A DNA stretch of 64,000 bases from Vulcanimicrobiota bacterium (GCA_027306785.1 DAHUZB010000033.1:1-64000); one strand, 5' to 3'. Shown: positions 55,580 through 64,000, counted from the first letter of the stretch. The notes: generated by a model not told the origin, from the letters alone. A program made the numbers and translations.

Positions 55580-57553
55580 ATGACGTATGCCCAGCGTCAA
55601 GTTTTGGTCGGCGCGCTCGTCGCGCATGCATTGTGGGCGCTCTTCTTCGTTACCGGCTCCGTCTTCGATACCGCGCTCGAACGGCCGTCGTCGCAGGGGC
55701 GTTCGATGCTGCGCGTGGTCGCCTACACGCTCGCCGGTATCGCGATCTGGTGCTTCGAAGCGTTCGTGCTCGGCTCGCTGCATGCGCTCGATCGCGGCGG
55801 ACTCGCGGTCGCGGCGTGCGCGAACGCGCTCGCGCTCTACGTCGTCGGTCGGCGCGCGATCGCGCAGCGTCGCTTCTGGGCGCGTCGCGTGGGGCTCGTA
55901 CGCGACGCGCTGCGTGGCCCCGGGCTGCTCGTCTATCTCGCCGCGCTCGTGCTCTGCACGCCCGCGTCGATCCCGGATTTCTCCTCCGACGGCGTGCGCG
56001 TGCACCTCGCCAATGCCTACGAGTGGTTTCGCGCGCAGCGCATCTACGCCGAGCCGAGAATGCGTTTTCCGTACTACGCTTTCAATTCCGAGTTAACGTA
56101 TGCGGTGCTGATGGTGCTCGGCGCCGGGCGCTACATTCCGTTTTTCGGGTGGCTCACCGGCACGCTCGCGTGTCTCGGCATCGAAGGGTTGATCGCGGGC
56201 GTCGACGATGCGGCGCAGCGCGCGCGCACGCGGGTTCCCGCCCTCGTCGCTTCGGCGGTCGCGGTGCTGCTGCCGCTCTCGTTCATGCTCTCGGCCGTCT
56301 TTCTGCGCTGGTGGCCGACCGCGATGACCGACGCGTTTGCGAGCGCCGCCTTCCTCGTCACGGTCGCTTCGCTCGTCATGCTCGCGATCGAAGGCGACGG
56401 CGCGTGGTTGCTCATCGGTGCGCTCGTCTGCGCGTTTCTCGCCGGGATGAAGCCGTCGTATCTGTTCTTCACGCCGTTCGTCGGTGCGGCGCTCGCATTC
56501 GCCGCCCATCGCCGCGGCTGGTCGCGCGGCGCGATCCTCGCGCTGCTCGCGATGCTTTTCATCGGCGCCTCGCCGTGGTACGTGCGGAACCTGGTGCGCG
56601 ACGGCGATCCGATTCCGCCGGTCTTCAATCTCGCGCTGCGCGGCCACGACCCCAACTTCTCGCAGGCCGACTGGGATGCGATCGTCGCCGATCTTCACAC
56701 CAAGCGCACGATCGCGCAGTGGGAACGCTTTCCGCTCGATGAGTTCGAGGATCCGCAGACGATCGTGTTCCGCGAATACGGTGTCACGGCGGTCGTGCTC
56801 ACGGTCTATCTCTTTCCGATCGCGGTCGTGCTCTTGCTGCTTCAACGCAGGCGGTCGCCCGGCGAACGGGCGTTGCTCGTGCTCGTCGCGGGCACCGTAC
56901 TCGGGATCGTCTACGTGATGGCCACCTCCGCGCTCACGCGCTATACGATGATCGTCTACCCCGAAGTAGCGGCCGCCGCCGGATTGGTCTTCCTGCGATT
57001 CGGCTTCACGACGACGCTCGGTACGATCGTCGCGCTCGTCGCGTCGGCGCTCTGCGTGCTCCCGTCACCCGGATCGAAGCCGTTTTACGTCCAGTTCCGC
57101 GGGCTCTACTACTCGCAGCTCTCGGCGTTCATGCCGAGCGACGACGTGGTGCTCGGCCGATTGATTCCCGGCTATGCCGAGGCTGCGCCGATGCTCGGAT
57201 CGGGCGCGCATACCGCCGCGCCCTTTCACAACGTGATGCTGGTCGAGGCTCCGATTCAATACTACGTCGAATTGCACGGCGCGCAGCCGTGGGGCGATTG
57301 GAGCGGCCCGGGCCGCTACCGCGATATCGCGCGCGCGATCGATGCGGGAACGCTCGCCGCGTACGTGCGCGAGCACGATATCGGTGCGGCGGTGGTCAAG
57401 CGCGTCGGATCGCCGATCCTGCCTGAAGAAGCGGAGTTCATGCGCGAACAGCTGCTCGCGGACGGCTTCGTGGAATACCCGAGCTCCGATGCGTATTTCT
57501 ACGTGTTCGCGCGCCGCGCGGCGCTTAATAAAAGAAAAGCCGCAGCAAGATAA
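55580..57553 (+). CDS. GT-C-type polytopic membrane glycosyltransferase
   Basis: 657 residues with about twelve helices. The first large outer loop SIPDFSSDGVRVHLANAYEW (with Asp and His) and MRFPYYAFNSELTYAVLMVL then WWPTAMTDAFASAAFLVTVA carry the acidic and aromatic pattern of dolichyl/undecaprenyl-phosphate-sugar users. The C-terminal soluble part (about 490-657) follows the last helix. Probably transfers or modifies a glycan outside the membrane. Divergent from the GT2-GT4 gene (50 bases). 29-base overlap with the convergent lipoprotein gene. Confidence 0.75.
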   Translation: MTYAQRQVLVGALVAHALWALFFVTGSVFDTALERPSSQGRSMLRVVAYTLAGIAIWCFEAFVLGSLHALDRGGLAVAACANALALYVVGRRAIAQRRFWARRVGLVRDALRGPGLLVYLAALVLCTPASIPDFSSDGVRVHLANAYEWFRAQRIYAEPRMRFPYYAFNSELTYAVLMVLGAGRYIPFFGWLTGTLACLGIEGLIAGVDDAAQRARTRVPALVASAVAVLLPLSFMLSAVFLRWWPTAMTDAFASAAFLVTVASLVMLAIEGDGAWLLIGALVCAFLAGMKPSYLFFTPFVGAALAFAAHRRGWSRGAILALLAMLFIGASPWYVRNLVRDGDPIPPVFNLALRGHDPNFSQADWDAIVADLHTKRTIAQWERFPLDEFEDPQTIVFREYGVTAVVLTVYLFPIAVVLLLLQRRRSPGERALLVLVAGTVLGIVYVMATSALTRYTMIVYPEVAAAAGLVFLRFGFTTTLGTIVALVASALCVLPSPGSKPFYVQFRGLYYSQLSAFMPSDDVVLGRLIPGYAEAAPMLGSGAHTAAPFHNVMLVEAPIQYYVELHGAQPWGDWSGPGRYRDIARAIDAGTLAAYVREHDIGAAVVKRVGSPILPEEAEFMREQLLADGFVEYPSSDAYFYVFARRAALNKRKAAAR

Positions 57554-58061
57554 CGCCGAGGCGTCGCGGATCGGCGACGGCGGGATCGACGTCGTGGGGG
57601 ACCGCTGCGCCTTCGACGCGCAGGCGGATCGGCACGTTGCCGATCGTATCGCGCAGATTCACGGGCACGGCGACGTGCAGGCTGCTCATTCCACCTTTGA
57701 AACAGCAGCGTCGCTGCATCGGCCCGTTGCCGACCGCGACGTCGATCGCCACGGGATGCGCGTTGTACCAGCGCCGCGCCGCAGCGCTGCCGTTGGGCAC
57801 ATAGAAGATCAAGGCGAGTCGTGCGGCGCGGCGCGGCTTGTGCAGCACGAAGCGCGCGTTCGGAGCGGTCCACACGCCGAGACCGGGTTCGCGGCTGGGA
57901 TAGAGACCGCCGTAAACGCGACCCGGTACGAGCGGCGCCGTGGTGACGATTCCGTTCGGCAGCGCGGGCTGTTCGACGTGCGCGCGCGGTGCGCGATGCG
58001 CGCAGGCGGCGAGGGCGACGAGCGTCGCGAGCGCGAGCGCGCGACGGCGGATGCGGCGCAC
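57525..58061 (-). CDS. Lipoprotein sharing a double-Cys domain with the O-antigen-ligase-like protein
   Basis: 178 residues from GTG 58061. Signal and lipobox ALALATLVALAAC with Cys20 as lipidation site. The mature domain has GRVYGGLYPSREPGLGVWTA, LALIFYVPNG, MQRRCCFKGG (Cys119-Cys120) and ends DPRRLGVILLRLFFY. The same layout is seen in residues 35-165 of the protein at 50531-52390: GLYPGTDPG, LLFNVYLPP, EQRICCIAPG, DPRALSILIRDVAFL. A lipid-anchored partner binding the same ligand is plausible. The gene follows the GT2 gene by eight bases on the same strand. Confidence 0.72.
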   Translation of the reverse strand: MRRIRRRALALATLVALAACAHRAPRAHVEQPALPNGIVTTAPLVPGRVYGGLYPSREPGLGVWTAPNARFVLHKPRRAARLALIFYVPNGSAAARRWYNAHPVAIDVAVGNGPMQRRCCFKGGMSSLHVAVPVNLRDTIGNVPIRLRVEGAAVPHDVDPAVADPRRLGVILLRLFFY

Positions 58062-58069
58062 GTGCGACG

Positions 58070-59062
58070 TCAGCCCAGGCGCCGCGCGAGCGTGGTTTCG
58101 CGATCCTTGGCGCGCACGCCGCGCTCGCGAATCGTCTTGGGCGCGAACTGCACGTCGTACATCAAGGCGTTCGAAAGAAATTGAAAGCCGATCAGAATGG
58201 GGAGCACGGCGAGCATCACGGTGCCGGCGGTGCGCACGTGTCCGGTCTGCAGCGTGCGAACCCACTCGATCCCGCCGATGATCGTCCCCGCGAGCAGCGA
58301 GAGCACGCCGAAGAGCAGGTAGAGCGAGCCGAGATTCACGTCGAAGACGAAGTAGTGCAGCAGGATGCGTCGCCAGAACAGGCGCGCGAGCTTGGGCGGA
58401 AACTCGAAGATCACGCGTCGGATCGAGAGCGAGCTCTGCTCGGTGCCGTAGATCGTCGGCATCTCGACTTCGCCGATCGGCACGTTGCGCAGTCCCAATT
58501 CGCCGAGAACGCTCGTCTCGAAAAAATACGAATCGGCGAAGCGCCGCCACGGCAGCTCGCGCAGCACGTCGGCACGAAACGCGACGTAGCCGTTGGTGGG
58601 ATCGAGTAGATTCCAGTAGCCCGACGCGAACTTGACCAGCAGCGAGAGGACGGCGTTTCCGAAGAGCCGGATCGGCGGCATCTCCCGCACCAGGCTTTCG
58701 CCCGTGAAGCGATTGCCTTTCACATAGCCGAGCGAGGGGTCGCGTTCGAAACACGCGACGAGATGCGGAACGAACGCCGGGTCCATCTGTCCGTCGGCGT
58801 CGAGCTTGACGATCACGTCGGCGCCCGCCGCGAGGCAGTACTCGATGCCGGTCTTCATGGCCGCGCCCACCCCGCCGTTGCGCTCGCGGATGAGCGTCGC
58901 CACGCGGGGATTGCCGCGATAGGCGCTTTGAACCGCCGCGCCCGAGTGTTCGGGGCATGCGTCGTCGACGACCACCACGAGATCCGCCACGGCGAGCAGC
59001 GACTCGACGACGGATCGCACCGTGTCGCTCGCGCGATACGCCGGAACGACGCAGGCAATCAT
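58070..59062 (-). CDS. Dolichol-phosphate mannosyltransferase-like GT2 with C-terminal helices
   Basis: 330 residues from ATG 59062. GT2 domain: IACVVPAYRASDTVRSVVES, LVVVVDDACPEHSGAAV, VIVKLDADGQMDPAFVPHLV (DAD metal site), NRFTGESLVREMPPIRLFGN. Two helices close the protein (about 262-285 and 298-318), as in DPM1/ArnC-type enzymes that load sugars onto polyprenyl phosphate. This gives the lipid-linked donor needed by the GT-C enzymes at 5454 and 55580. Frame is open further upstream, but the fold begins at this ATG. Confidence 0.88.
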   Translation of the reverse strand: MIACVVPAYRASDTVRSVVESLLAVADLVVVVDDACPEHSGAAVQSAYRGNPRVATLIRERNGGVGAAMKTGIEYCLAAGADVIVKLDADGQMDPAFVPHLVACFERDPSLGYVKGNRFTGESLVREMPPIRLFGNAVLSLLVKFASGYWNLLDPTNGYVAFRADVLRELPWRRFADSYFFETSVLGELGLRNVPIGEVEMPTIYGTEQSSLSIRRVIFEFPPKLARLFWRRILLHYFVFDVNLGSLYLLFGVLSLLAGTIIGGIEWVRTLQTGHVRTAGTVMLAVLPILIGFQFLSNALMYDVQFAPKTIRERGVRAKDRETTLARRLG

Positions 59063-59142
59063 GCCGACGAGCTTCGCAGGGGCGCCGCCGCAACCTGCAC
59101 GATGCCAGGCGAACGCCGAGCGCACGAACAACCTACACGCCG

Positions 59143-59970
59143 ATGTACGTCGTCGGGATCACGGGTGCGAGCGGATTCATCGGATCGCATCTCGTCGCTG
59201 CGTGCCTCGAGCGCGGGTGGTCGCCCATCGCGCTCGTACGCCGCGGCTCCCCGGAGCTCGCGGCGCTCGGCATTCCCGTTCGCAGCTATCGCATCGGCGA
59301 GGCGCCGCCCGATCTCGCCGGCATCGATCTGCTGGTGCACTGCGCCTACGATGCGCAGGCCGACAACGCGTCGGCGTGCGAGGCGCTCATCCGACGCGCC
59401 GCCGCGAGCGGCGTGCGGCGCCTGCTCTTCGTCTCCTCGCTCAGCGCCGATCCGCAGGCCGCCTCGCGCTACGGCCGTGAAAAAGCGGCCTGCGAGGCGA
59501 TCGTGGCCGCCGCCGACGGCATGGTCGTGCGTCCGGGTCTGGTGCTCGGGGCAGGCGGACTCTTCGCGCGGATGCGCGACGCGGTGCGCGGTATCGGCGT
59601 CGTTCCGTTGGTCGACGGGGGCAGGCAGCCGGTCTATACGGTGACGGTCGGCGAGCTCGCCGCCGCGATTCTGGATCTGCTCGCGGCCGACGCGCGCGGA
59701 ACCTTTGCGATCGCTGCCAGCGAGCCGGTGTCGATGGCCGAGCTCTACCGCGCGATCGCGCGCGCGTGCGGACGCCGCGTGCTGCTCGTGCCGATCCCTT
59801 ACGCGCCGCTGCTGCTCGGTGCGCGGTTGGCGGAGGCGCTGCGCATCCCGCTCGCGCTCACGGTGGAGCGCGTGCGCTCGCTGCGGAATCTGCGAGCGGT
59901 GACGATCCCGTCGTATCCGCAGCTTCCGCGCGCGCCGCGGCCGTTCTCGCCCGAGGACTGCCGATGCTGA
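59143..59970 (+). CDS. NAD-dependent epimerase/dehydratase (extended SDR)
   Basis: 275 residues. Cofactor loop GITGASGFIGSHLVAACLER, LLVHCAYDAQADN, LLFVSSLSADPQAASRYGRE (catalytic YGREK) and VVRPGLVLGAGG are the extended-SDR blocks. It is the first gene of a coupled operon running to the window edge. Likely acts on a sugar-nucleotide or a lipid-linked sugar. The stop overlaps the next start by seven bases (59964-59970). Confidence 0.87.
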   Translation: MYVVGITGASGFIGSHLVAACLERGWSPIALVRRGSPELAALGIPVRSYRIGEAPPDLAGIDLLVHCAYDAQADNASACEALIRRAAASGVRRLLFVSSLSADPQAASRYGREKAACEAIVAAADGMVVRPGLVLGAGGLFARMRDAVRGIGVVPLVDGGRQPVYTVTVGELAAAILDLLAADARGTFAIAASEPVSMAELYRAIARACGRRVLLVPIPYAPLLLGARLAEALRIPLALTVERVRSLRNLRAVTIPSYPQLPRAPRPFSPEDCRC

Positions 59971-60170
59971 CGCGTTTGCAGCCCGGGCAGGCCGAGATCG
60001 AACGCCTCGCGCGGCGGGAGACCGACCCGCGCCGCGCGGCGTCGTTCGAGCCGCTCGCGCTCGGTCCGTTACCGACCGTGCTCGCGCTCGCCGCGCTCGG
60101 GATCGCGGCGGCGCTCGTCGCGCTGCCACGCCTGCTCGTGCGTCTCGTCAGCGAGCGAGGCGCGCGATGA
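59964..60170 (+). CDS. 68-residue single-helix membrane protein
   Basis: MLTRLQPGQAEIERLARRET, then DPRRAASFEPLALGPLPTVL and a helix LALAALGIAAALVALPRLLV (about 38-58). The basic amphipathic N-terminus suggests a cytoplasmic anchor. It is sandwiched by overlaps with the epimerase (7 bases) and the GMC-like oxidoreductase (ATGA, 60167-60170), and could tether one of them to the membrane. Unknown family. Confidence 0.6.
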   Translation: MLTRLQPGQAEIERLARRETDPRRAASFEPLALGPLPTVLALAALGIAAALVALPRLLVRLVSERGAR

Positions 60171-61798
60171 TTCCCGATCTGCTCGTCGTCGGCTCCGGGC
60201 CCGCGGGCGCTCAAGCCGCCAAGGCCGCGATCGACGCGGGCGCGAGCGTGCAGATGCTCGATTTCGGCAACGACGATCCCGCAGGTCGCGCGAGCGTGCC
60301 CGATGCGCCGTTCTCGGTGGTGCGGCGCACCGACCCCGAGCAGGCACGCTACTTGTGGGGTGCGCGCGATGTGTGGAACCCGTATGAGGGCAATCGTGTG
60401 GCCGGGCATCTGACCGCGCCGCGCGCGTTCGCGCTCGCCGACGCGGATCGCCTGCTGCCCGTCGCATCCGACACCTTTACGCCGGTGCGCAGCCTCGCGC
60501 TCGGCGGGCTCGGAGCGGCGTGGGGGGCCGGAACGCCCTGCTTCGAGGATCACGAACTGGTCGCGATGGGGCTGCCGGTCGAGGCGATGGCGGCGGCGTA
60601 CGACGAGGTGGTGCGCGACATCGGCGTGAGCGCCGCGTGGGACGATGACACCGCGCCCTACGTGCTGCGCAGCCGCGCGACGCAGCCCGCCGCCGAACCC
60701 GACACCAACGCGCGCGCACTGCTCGCCGCCTATGCGCGGCGACGCGATGCCGTGCGCGCGGCGGGCTTCACGCTCGGCCGCGCGCCGCTCGCGCTACTCA
60801 CGCAGCCGATTCGACGCCCGGGCTGCGAGCGCGACGCCAATCCGTATTTCGACATGGATTTCTACGGGGACGCACGACGCTCGATCTATCGCCCGCGCTA
60901 CACGATCGACGAACTGCGCGCGCATCCGCGTTTCACGTACACCGAGGGCGTGCTCGTGCATGCGTTCGCGAGCGAGAGCGATCGTGCGGTCGTGCACGGC
61001 ACGGATCGGCGCGGCGAGCCCGTCGCGTTCGCGGGGCGGCGCGCGATTCTGGCGACGGGGGCGCTCAACTCGGCGCGAATCGCGCTGCGTTCGTTCGGCA
61101 TCGCGGGCGAACGTCAACCGCTGCTGTCCAACGAGATGTCGTTTCTAATCGCGCTCAACCTCGCGATGCTCGGGCGCACCGCCGACGACCGTCGCCACAG
61201 CCTCGCGCAGTTGCTCGCGATCTATGCGCCCGACTACCGCGGCGGCGAGCGCGTCGCGGCTTCGATCTACTCGTATCGCTCGCTGCTCAACGTGCGCTTG
61301 GCGACGGAGTTTCCCATGCCGACCCGGCTCGGCGTGCCGACGGCGCGGCTGCTGACGAACGCGCTCACGATCGCGGGCGTGCACCATCCCGAGCGCCGCA
61401 GCGCGCGCAAGTGGGTCGCGCTCGCGCGCGCCGACGGAGATCTGCTGAACGCGCACTACGAGCTCGACGGCGACGAGCGGCGGGCCAACGCGCGCGACGC
61501 GGCGGGCATCGCGGCCGTGCTGCGCCGTCTCGGCTGCGTGACGCTCCGTCGCATCGCCACGCCGCACGGCGCGAGCATCCACTACGCGGGCACGCTCCCG
61601 ATGCGCGCGCCCGGCGAGCGCGCGCCGCTGCAGACCGACGAGGCGGGGCGGATCGTCGGCGCGGAGCGCGTGCACGTGGCGGATTCCGCCACCTGGCGCG
61701 CCCTGCCAGCGAAGGGCTTGACGCTCACGATCATGGCCAACGCGCGCCGCGTCGCGCGGCTGGCGGTCGAGACGTTGCGCGCGGAGGCACGCGCGTGA
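60167..61798 (+). CDS. GMC-type FAD-dependent oxidoreductase
   Basis: 543 residues. FAD-binding DLLVVGSGPAGAQAAKAAID at the N-terminus; SLALGGLGAAWGAGTP resembles the GMC substrate-loop Gly-rich signature; RRAILATGALNSARIALRSF is the second FAD motif; the C-terminal domain ends HYAGTLPMRAPGERAPLQ, then ERVHVADSATWRALPAKGLT and LTIMANARRVAR, with the catalytic His near HYAGT. It probably oxidises or isomerises a sugar, sterol-like lipid or lipid-linked sugar. The 1-base TGATG overlap leads into a GtrA gene. Confidence 0.8.
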   Translation: MIPDLLVVGSGPAGAQAAKAAIDAGASVQMLDFGNDDPAGRASVPDAPFSVVRRTDPEQARYLWGARDVWNPYEGNRVAGHLTAPRAFALADADRLLPVASDTFTPVRSLALGGLGAAWGAGTPCFEDHELVAMGLPVEAMAAAYDEVVRDIGVSAAWDDDTAPYVLRSRATQPAAEPDTNARALLAAYARRRDAVRAAGFTLGRAPLALLTQPIRRPGCERDANPYFDMDFYGDARRSIYRPRYTIDELRAHPRFTYTEGVLVHAFASESDRAVVHGTDRRGEPVAFAGRRAILATGALNSARIALRSFGIAGERQPLLSNEMSFLIALNLAMLGRTADDRRHSLAQLLAIYAPDYRGGERVAASIYSYRSLLNVRLATEFPMPTRLGVPTARLLTNALTIAGVHHPERRSARKWVALARADGDLLNAHYELDGDERRANARDAAGIAAVLRRLGCVTLRRIATPHGASIHYAGTLPMRAPGERAPLQTDEAGRIVGAERVHVADSATWRALPAKGLTLTIMANARRVARLAVETLRAEARA

Positions 61799-62247
61799 TG
61801 CGGATCGATGCACGCGAACGCCTGCTCTTCGCGCGCTACGCGGTAATCGGCGCATCCGGTGTCGGCATCTATCTGGGGCTCGTCTGGGTGCTCGCACGCA
61901 TCGGGTGGCCGCCGCTCGCGGCGACGATCGCGGGGTATCTAGTCGGCGCTTCGTGGCAGTTTTTGCTCAACCGCTATTATAACTTTCGCGCATACGATCG
62001 ACACGTCGCGCATCAGGCGAGCAGCTACCTCGTCGTGATGATCGTGAACTTCGGCCTGACGGTCGCGGTGGTGGCGTTCGGTATCCACGTGCTGCGCCTC
62101 TCGACCTTCGCGGCGAACCTGCTGCAGCTTCCGGTCACCTTTCCGATCGCCTATCTGGCCAATCGTCATCTCACCTTCGGGCCCGGAATCATCGCCCGGT
62201 TGCGCGGGCTTATGCGCCGCGATGCCGAAGGCGGAGAGCGGCGCTGA
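61798..62247 (+). CDS. GtrA-family flippase-like membrane protein
   Basis: 149 residues, four helices, in the GtrA pattern: LLFARYAVIGASGVGIYLGL, ATIAGYLVGASWQFLLNRYY, then NFGLTVAVVAFGIHVLRLST and LLQLPVTFPIAYLANRHLTF. The motif FLLNRYYNF with NRHLTF is the GtrA hallmark. Such proteins move polyprenyl-phosphate-linked sugars across the membrane and pair with GT2 and GT-C enzymes, which are present in this region. ATG 61798 shares a base with the previous stop and its own stop with the next start. Confidence 0.9.
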   Translation: MRIDARERLLFARYAVIGASGVGIYLGLVWVLARIGWPPLAATIAGYLVGASWQFLLNRYYNFRAYDRHVAHQASSYLVVMIVNFGLTVAVVAFGIHVLRLSTFAANLLQLPVTFPIAYLANRHLTFGPGIIARLRGLMRRDAEGGERR

Positions 62248-62810
62248 TGGGATTTCTCAAGAACAAGCTCGCCGGTGTACGGCTGAGCGATCTGCTCGTG
62301 TCGCAAGCCGAGGCGGTGGTCTACTGGCTCGTCGGCGGTCTGCCGGGCGCGATCGGTTTTACGGTGCGCACCGCCGCGTACAAACTCTTCTTCGCGCGGC
62401 TCGGCGGGTTTGCGTGGGTGCAGCACGGCGTGACGATCGTGCAGAGCAATCGCCTGCGCGTCGGGCGGCACTTCGGCTGTAACACCGGCTCGTATATCAA
62501 CGCAGTCGGCGGCATCGAGATCGGCGACTACGTGCTCATCGGCTCGAACGTCACGATCTCGTCGGGCATGCATCCCATCGACGGGGCCGAGCCGCCGGTC
62601 TTCGCGCGGCCGGTGATTCCCAAGCCGATCCGTATCGAAGACGACGTGTGGATCGGCGCGGGCGCGGTGGTCATGCCCGGCGTCACGCTTCGGCGCGGAA
62701 GCGTGGTCGGCGCGAACGCGGTCGTGACGCGCGACACCGAGCCCTACTCCGTCAACCTGGGTGCGCCCGCGCGCAAGATTCGCTCGCGTCTGCCCGAGGA
62801 GTCGGAGTGA
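62247..62810 (+). CDS. Left-handed beta-helix acyltransferase (hexapeptide family)
   Basis: 187 residues. Repeated hexapeptides: GRHFGCNTGSYINAVGGIEI, GDYVLIGSNVTISSGMHPID and GAGAVVMPGVTLRRGSVVGA, NAVVTRDTEPYSVNLGAPAR. His in SSGMHPI is the usual catalytic base of WbbJ/maltose-O-acetyltransferase types. The N-terminal hydrophobic AVVYWLVGGLPGAIGF may contact membrane. It probably O-acetylates a sugar of the surface glycan. Starts at a TGATG overlap; the acyl-AMP-ligase start overlaps its stop (GTGA, 62807-62810). Confidence 0.87.
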   Translation: MGFLKNKLAGVRLSDLLVSQAEAVVYWLVGGLPGAIGFTVRTAAYKLFFARLGGFAWVQHGVTIVQSNRLRVGRHFGCNTGSYINAVGGIEIGDYVLIGSNVTISSGMHPIDGAEPPVFARPVIPKPIRIEDDVWIGAGAVVMPGVTLRRGSVVGANAVVTRDTEPYSVNLGAPARKIRSRLPEESE

Positions 62811-64000
62811 ACGACGAGGGGACCGTCGCCGACTGTCTGCGCGCGCACGCGCTGCAGCGGCCCGACGCGACCTTTTGCACCTTTCTCGCACAGGGCGGAG
62901 CGGAGCGCATCACGTTCGGCGAGCTCTATCGGCGAGCCGCAGCGTATGCGCGGGTCTACCGGCGGCTCGGCATCGCGCGCGGCGATATCGTGCTCGTGAT
63001 GCTCAAGCACACGCCGCATCTCTACTATAGTTTTCTCGGCGCGATACTGGCCGGTGCGATACCGTCCTTCATGCCGTTTCCCACGCCGAAACAGCGACCC
63101 GAGTTGTTCTGGCGCGAGCACCGCGCCCTCTTCGCGCTGATCGAACCGCGGCTGATCGTTTCGTACGACGAGCAGATCGCGGCGGCGCGCGCCGAGCTCG
63201 GCGACATGACGATTCCGATGCTCGCGGCCGACGATGCGCTCGCGGCGGACGAGGAGACATCGCACGTCGAGCATACGGGCGGTCCCGACGACGTGGTCTG
63301 TCTGCAGCACAGCTCGGGCACGACCGGCCTGAAGAAGGGCGTGATGCTCACCAATCGCGCGATCGTCGGCGAGATTCTCGCCTACGCCGAGCGGCTGGGA
63401 CTGCACGAACGCGACACGATCGCGTCGTGGCTGCCGCTCTATCACGACATGGGATTCGTCGCCTGCTTTATGACCTCGGTCGTGCTCGGAACGCGGCTGA
63501 TCGCGCTCGATCCGTTCGAATGGGTCATGCGCCCGACGATGCTGCTCGATGCGATCGAGCGCTACGGCGCAGCGTTCGCTTGGCTGCCGAACTTCGCGTT
63601 CTCGCACATCGTCAATCATGCGCGCGGCGATCGGCGCTGGGATCTCGGTACGCTGCGCGCGCTCGTCAACTGTTCGGAACCGTGCAAGCCGCGTACGTTC
63701 GAACGTTTCGTCGAACGTTTCGCCGCTTCGGGCATCACCGCCGAGCGTCTCGGCGTCTGTTACGCGATGGCCGAGAACGTCTTCGCGGTCACGCAGACCG
63801 CGCCGGGCCATCCGGTCCGCACGATCGCGGCCGAAGCGCACGCCTTCGCGCACGGCGAGATCGTCGACGCGCATGAGGGCGCCTCCGCGATCGCGCTGCT
63901 GTCGTGCGGCACCCCGATCGCGGGCGTGCAGGTCGCCGTGCGCGATGCCGCGGGCGAACCGCTCGCCGATCGCCGGGTCGGCGATATCCACGTGAGCGGC
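62807..64000 (+). CDS. Fatty-acyl-AMP ligase-like enzyme, cut by the window edge
   Basis: 398 residues visible from GTG at 62807; open to the right edge. ANL-superfamily motifs: adenylate-binding HSSGTTGLKKGVMLTNRAIV (about 168-187), then WLPLYHDMGF, which is the FAAL-type substrate-loop signature, and CYAMAENVFAVTQT near the adenylate contact. ITFGELYRRAAAYARVYRRL is the standard N-terminal block. FAALs make acyl-adenylates for transfer to an acyl carrier or lipid. Expect a missing C-terminal domain with the catalytic Lys beyond 64000. With the preceding genes it suggests acylation of a glycan or glycolipid. Confidence 0.88.
   Translation, partial: MNDEGTVADCLRAHALQRPDATFCTFLAQGGAERITFGELYRRAAAYARVYRRLGIARGDIVLVMLKHTPHLYYSFLGAILAGAIPSFMPFPTPKQRPELFWREHRALFALIEPRLIVSYDEQIAAARAELGDMTIPMLAADDALAADEETSHVEHTGGPDDVVCLQHSSGTTGLKKGVMLTNRAIVGEILAYAERLGLHERDTIASWLPLYHDMGFVACFMTSVVLGTRLIALDPFEWVMRPTMLLDAIERYGAAFAWLPNFAFSHIVNHARGDRRWDLGTLRALVNCSEPCKPRTFERFVERFAASGITAERLGVCYAMAENVFAVTQTAPGHPVRTIAAEAHAFAHGEIVDAHEGASAIALLSCGTPIAGVQVAVRDAAGEPLADRRVGDIHVSG

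Overview
The window is GC-rich bacterial chromosome with G or C at most third codon positions, short intergenic gaps and many 4-base ATGA/GTGA start-stop overlaps. It carries about 60 protein genes, one tRNA-Leu and no rRNA, CRISPR array or insertion sequence. An RsbV/RsbW/SigB partner-switching module, a complete non-homologous end-joining set, a DUF5916 barrel-type protein, an O-antigen-ligase-type protein and a probable lipoprotein together suggest an envelope with an outer membrane in a deep-branching, soil-type lineage. My best guess is Vulcanimicrobiota (Eremiobacterota/WPS-2). That is inference from gene content and style, not a search.

Layout, left to right. 1-7.1 kb: a YtxH-type protein, then rsbV-rsbW-sigB, alaS, and genes for secreted and membrane proteins. 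7.1-9.5 kb (minus): a TM2 protein, a YyaL-type thioredoxin-domain protein and a membrane protein. 9.6-13.4 kb: two tiny membrane proteins, then ligD split into a phosphoesterase-ligase gene and a polymerase gene, then ku. 13.4-16.5 kb (minus): AIM24-type protein, MFS exporter and a frameshifted HtrA protease whose 5' end is made of 18-bp tandem repeats. 16.6-17.6 kb: tRNA-Leu(CAG) and a secreted-protein gene broken by two apparent frameshifts. 17.7-23 kb: small metabolic and lipid enzymes. 23-30 kb: a small GWGPK-motif peptide gene, a DUF5916 protein, a CadC-like TPR regulator, an AhpD-like protein, an M48-RDD fusion and a diguanylate cyclase.

30.3-33 kb holds what I consider the most interesting system. 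A clear promoter overlaps a perfect 8+8 palindromic operator. It is followed by a second GWGPK peptide, a YtrA-type GntR repressor, an ABC ATPase and permease, and a 53-residue protein of unknown function. 33-36.5 kb (minus) is a UbiD-UbiA pair with a solute-binding protein, possibly late menaquinone steps. 36.6-39.6 kb has small enzymes ending in a two-domain VOC protein with an apparent terminator in its leader. 39.7-41.3 kb is a compositionally different insert carrying one AIPR-like (abortive infection phage resistance family) gene. 41.3-44.1 kb holds a DUF1761 protein and pnp.

From about 45.5 kb the window becomes a surface-polysaccharide and envelope region: PIG-L-like deacetylase, several glycosyltransferases including a GT2-GT4 fusion, an O-antigen-ligase-like protein, a GT-C membrane protein and a lipoprotein sharing a domain with the ligase. 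It ends in a tightly coupled operon (59.1 kb to the edge) of epimerase, small membrane protein, GMC-like oxidoreductase, GtrA flippase, hexapeptide acyltransferase and a fatty-acyl-AMP-ligase-like enzyme cut by the window edge. A gamma-glutamyltransferase, an HNH protein and a HAF-repeat protein are embedded in this region.
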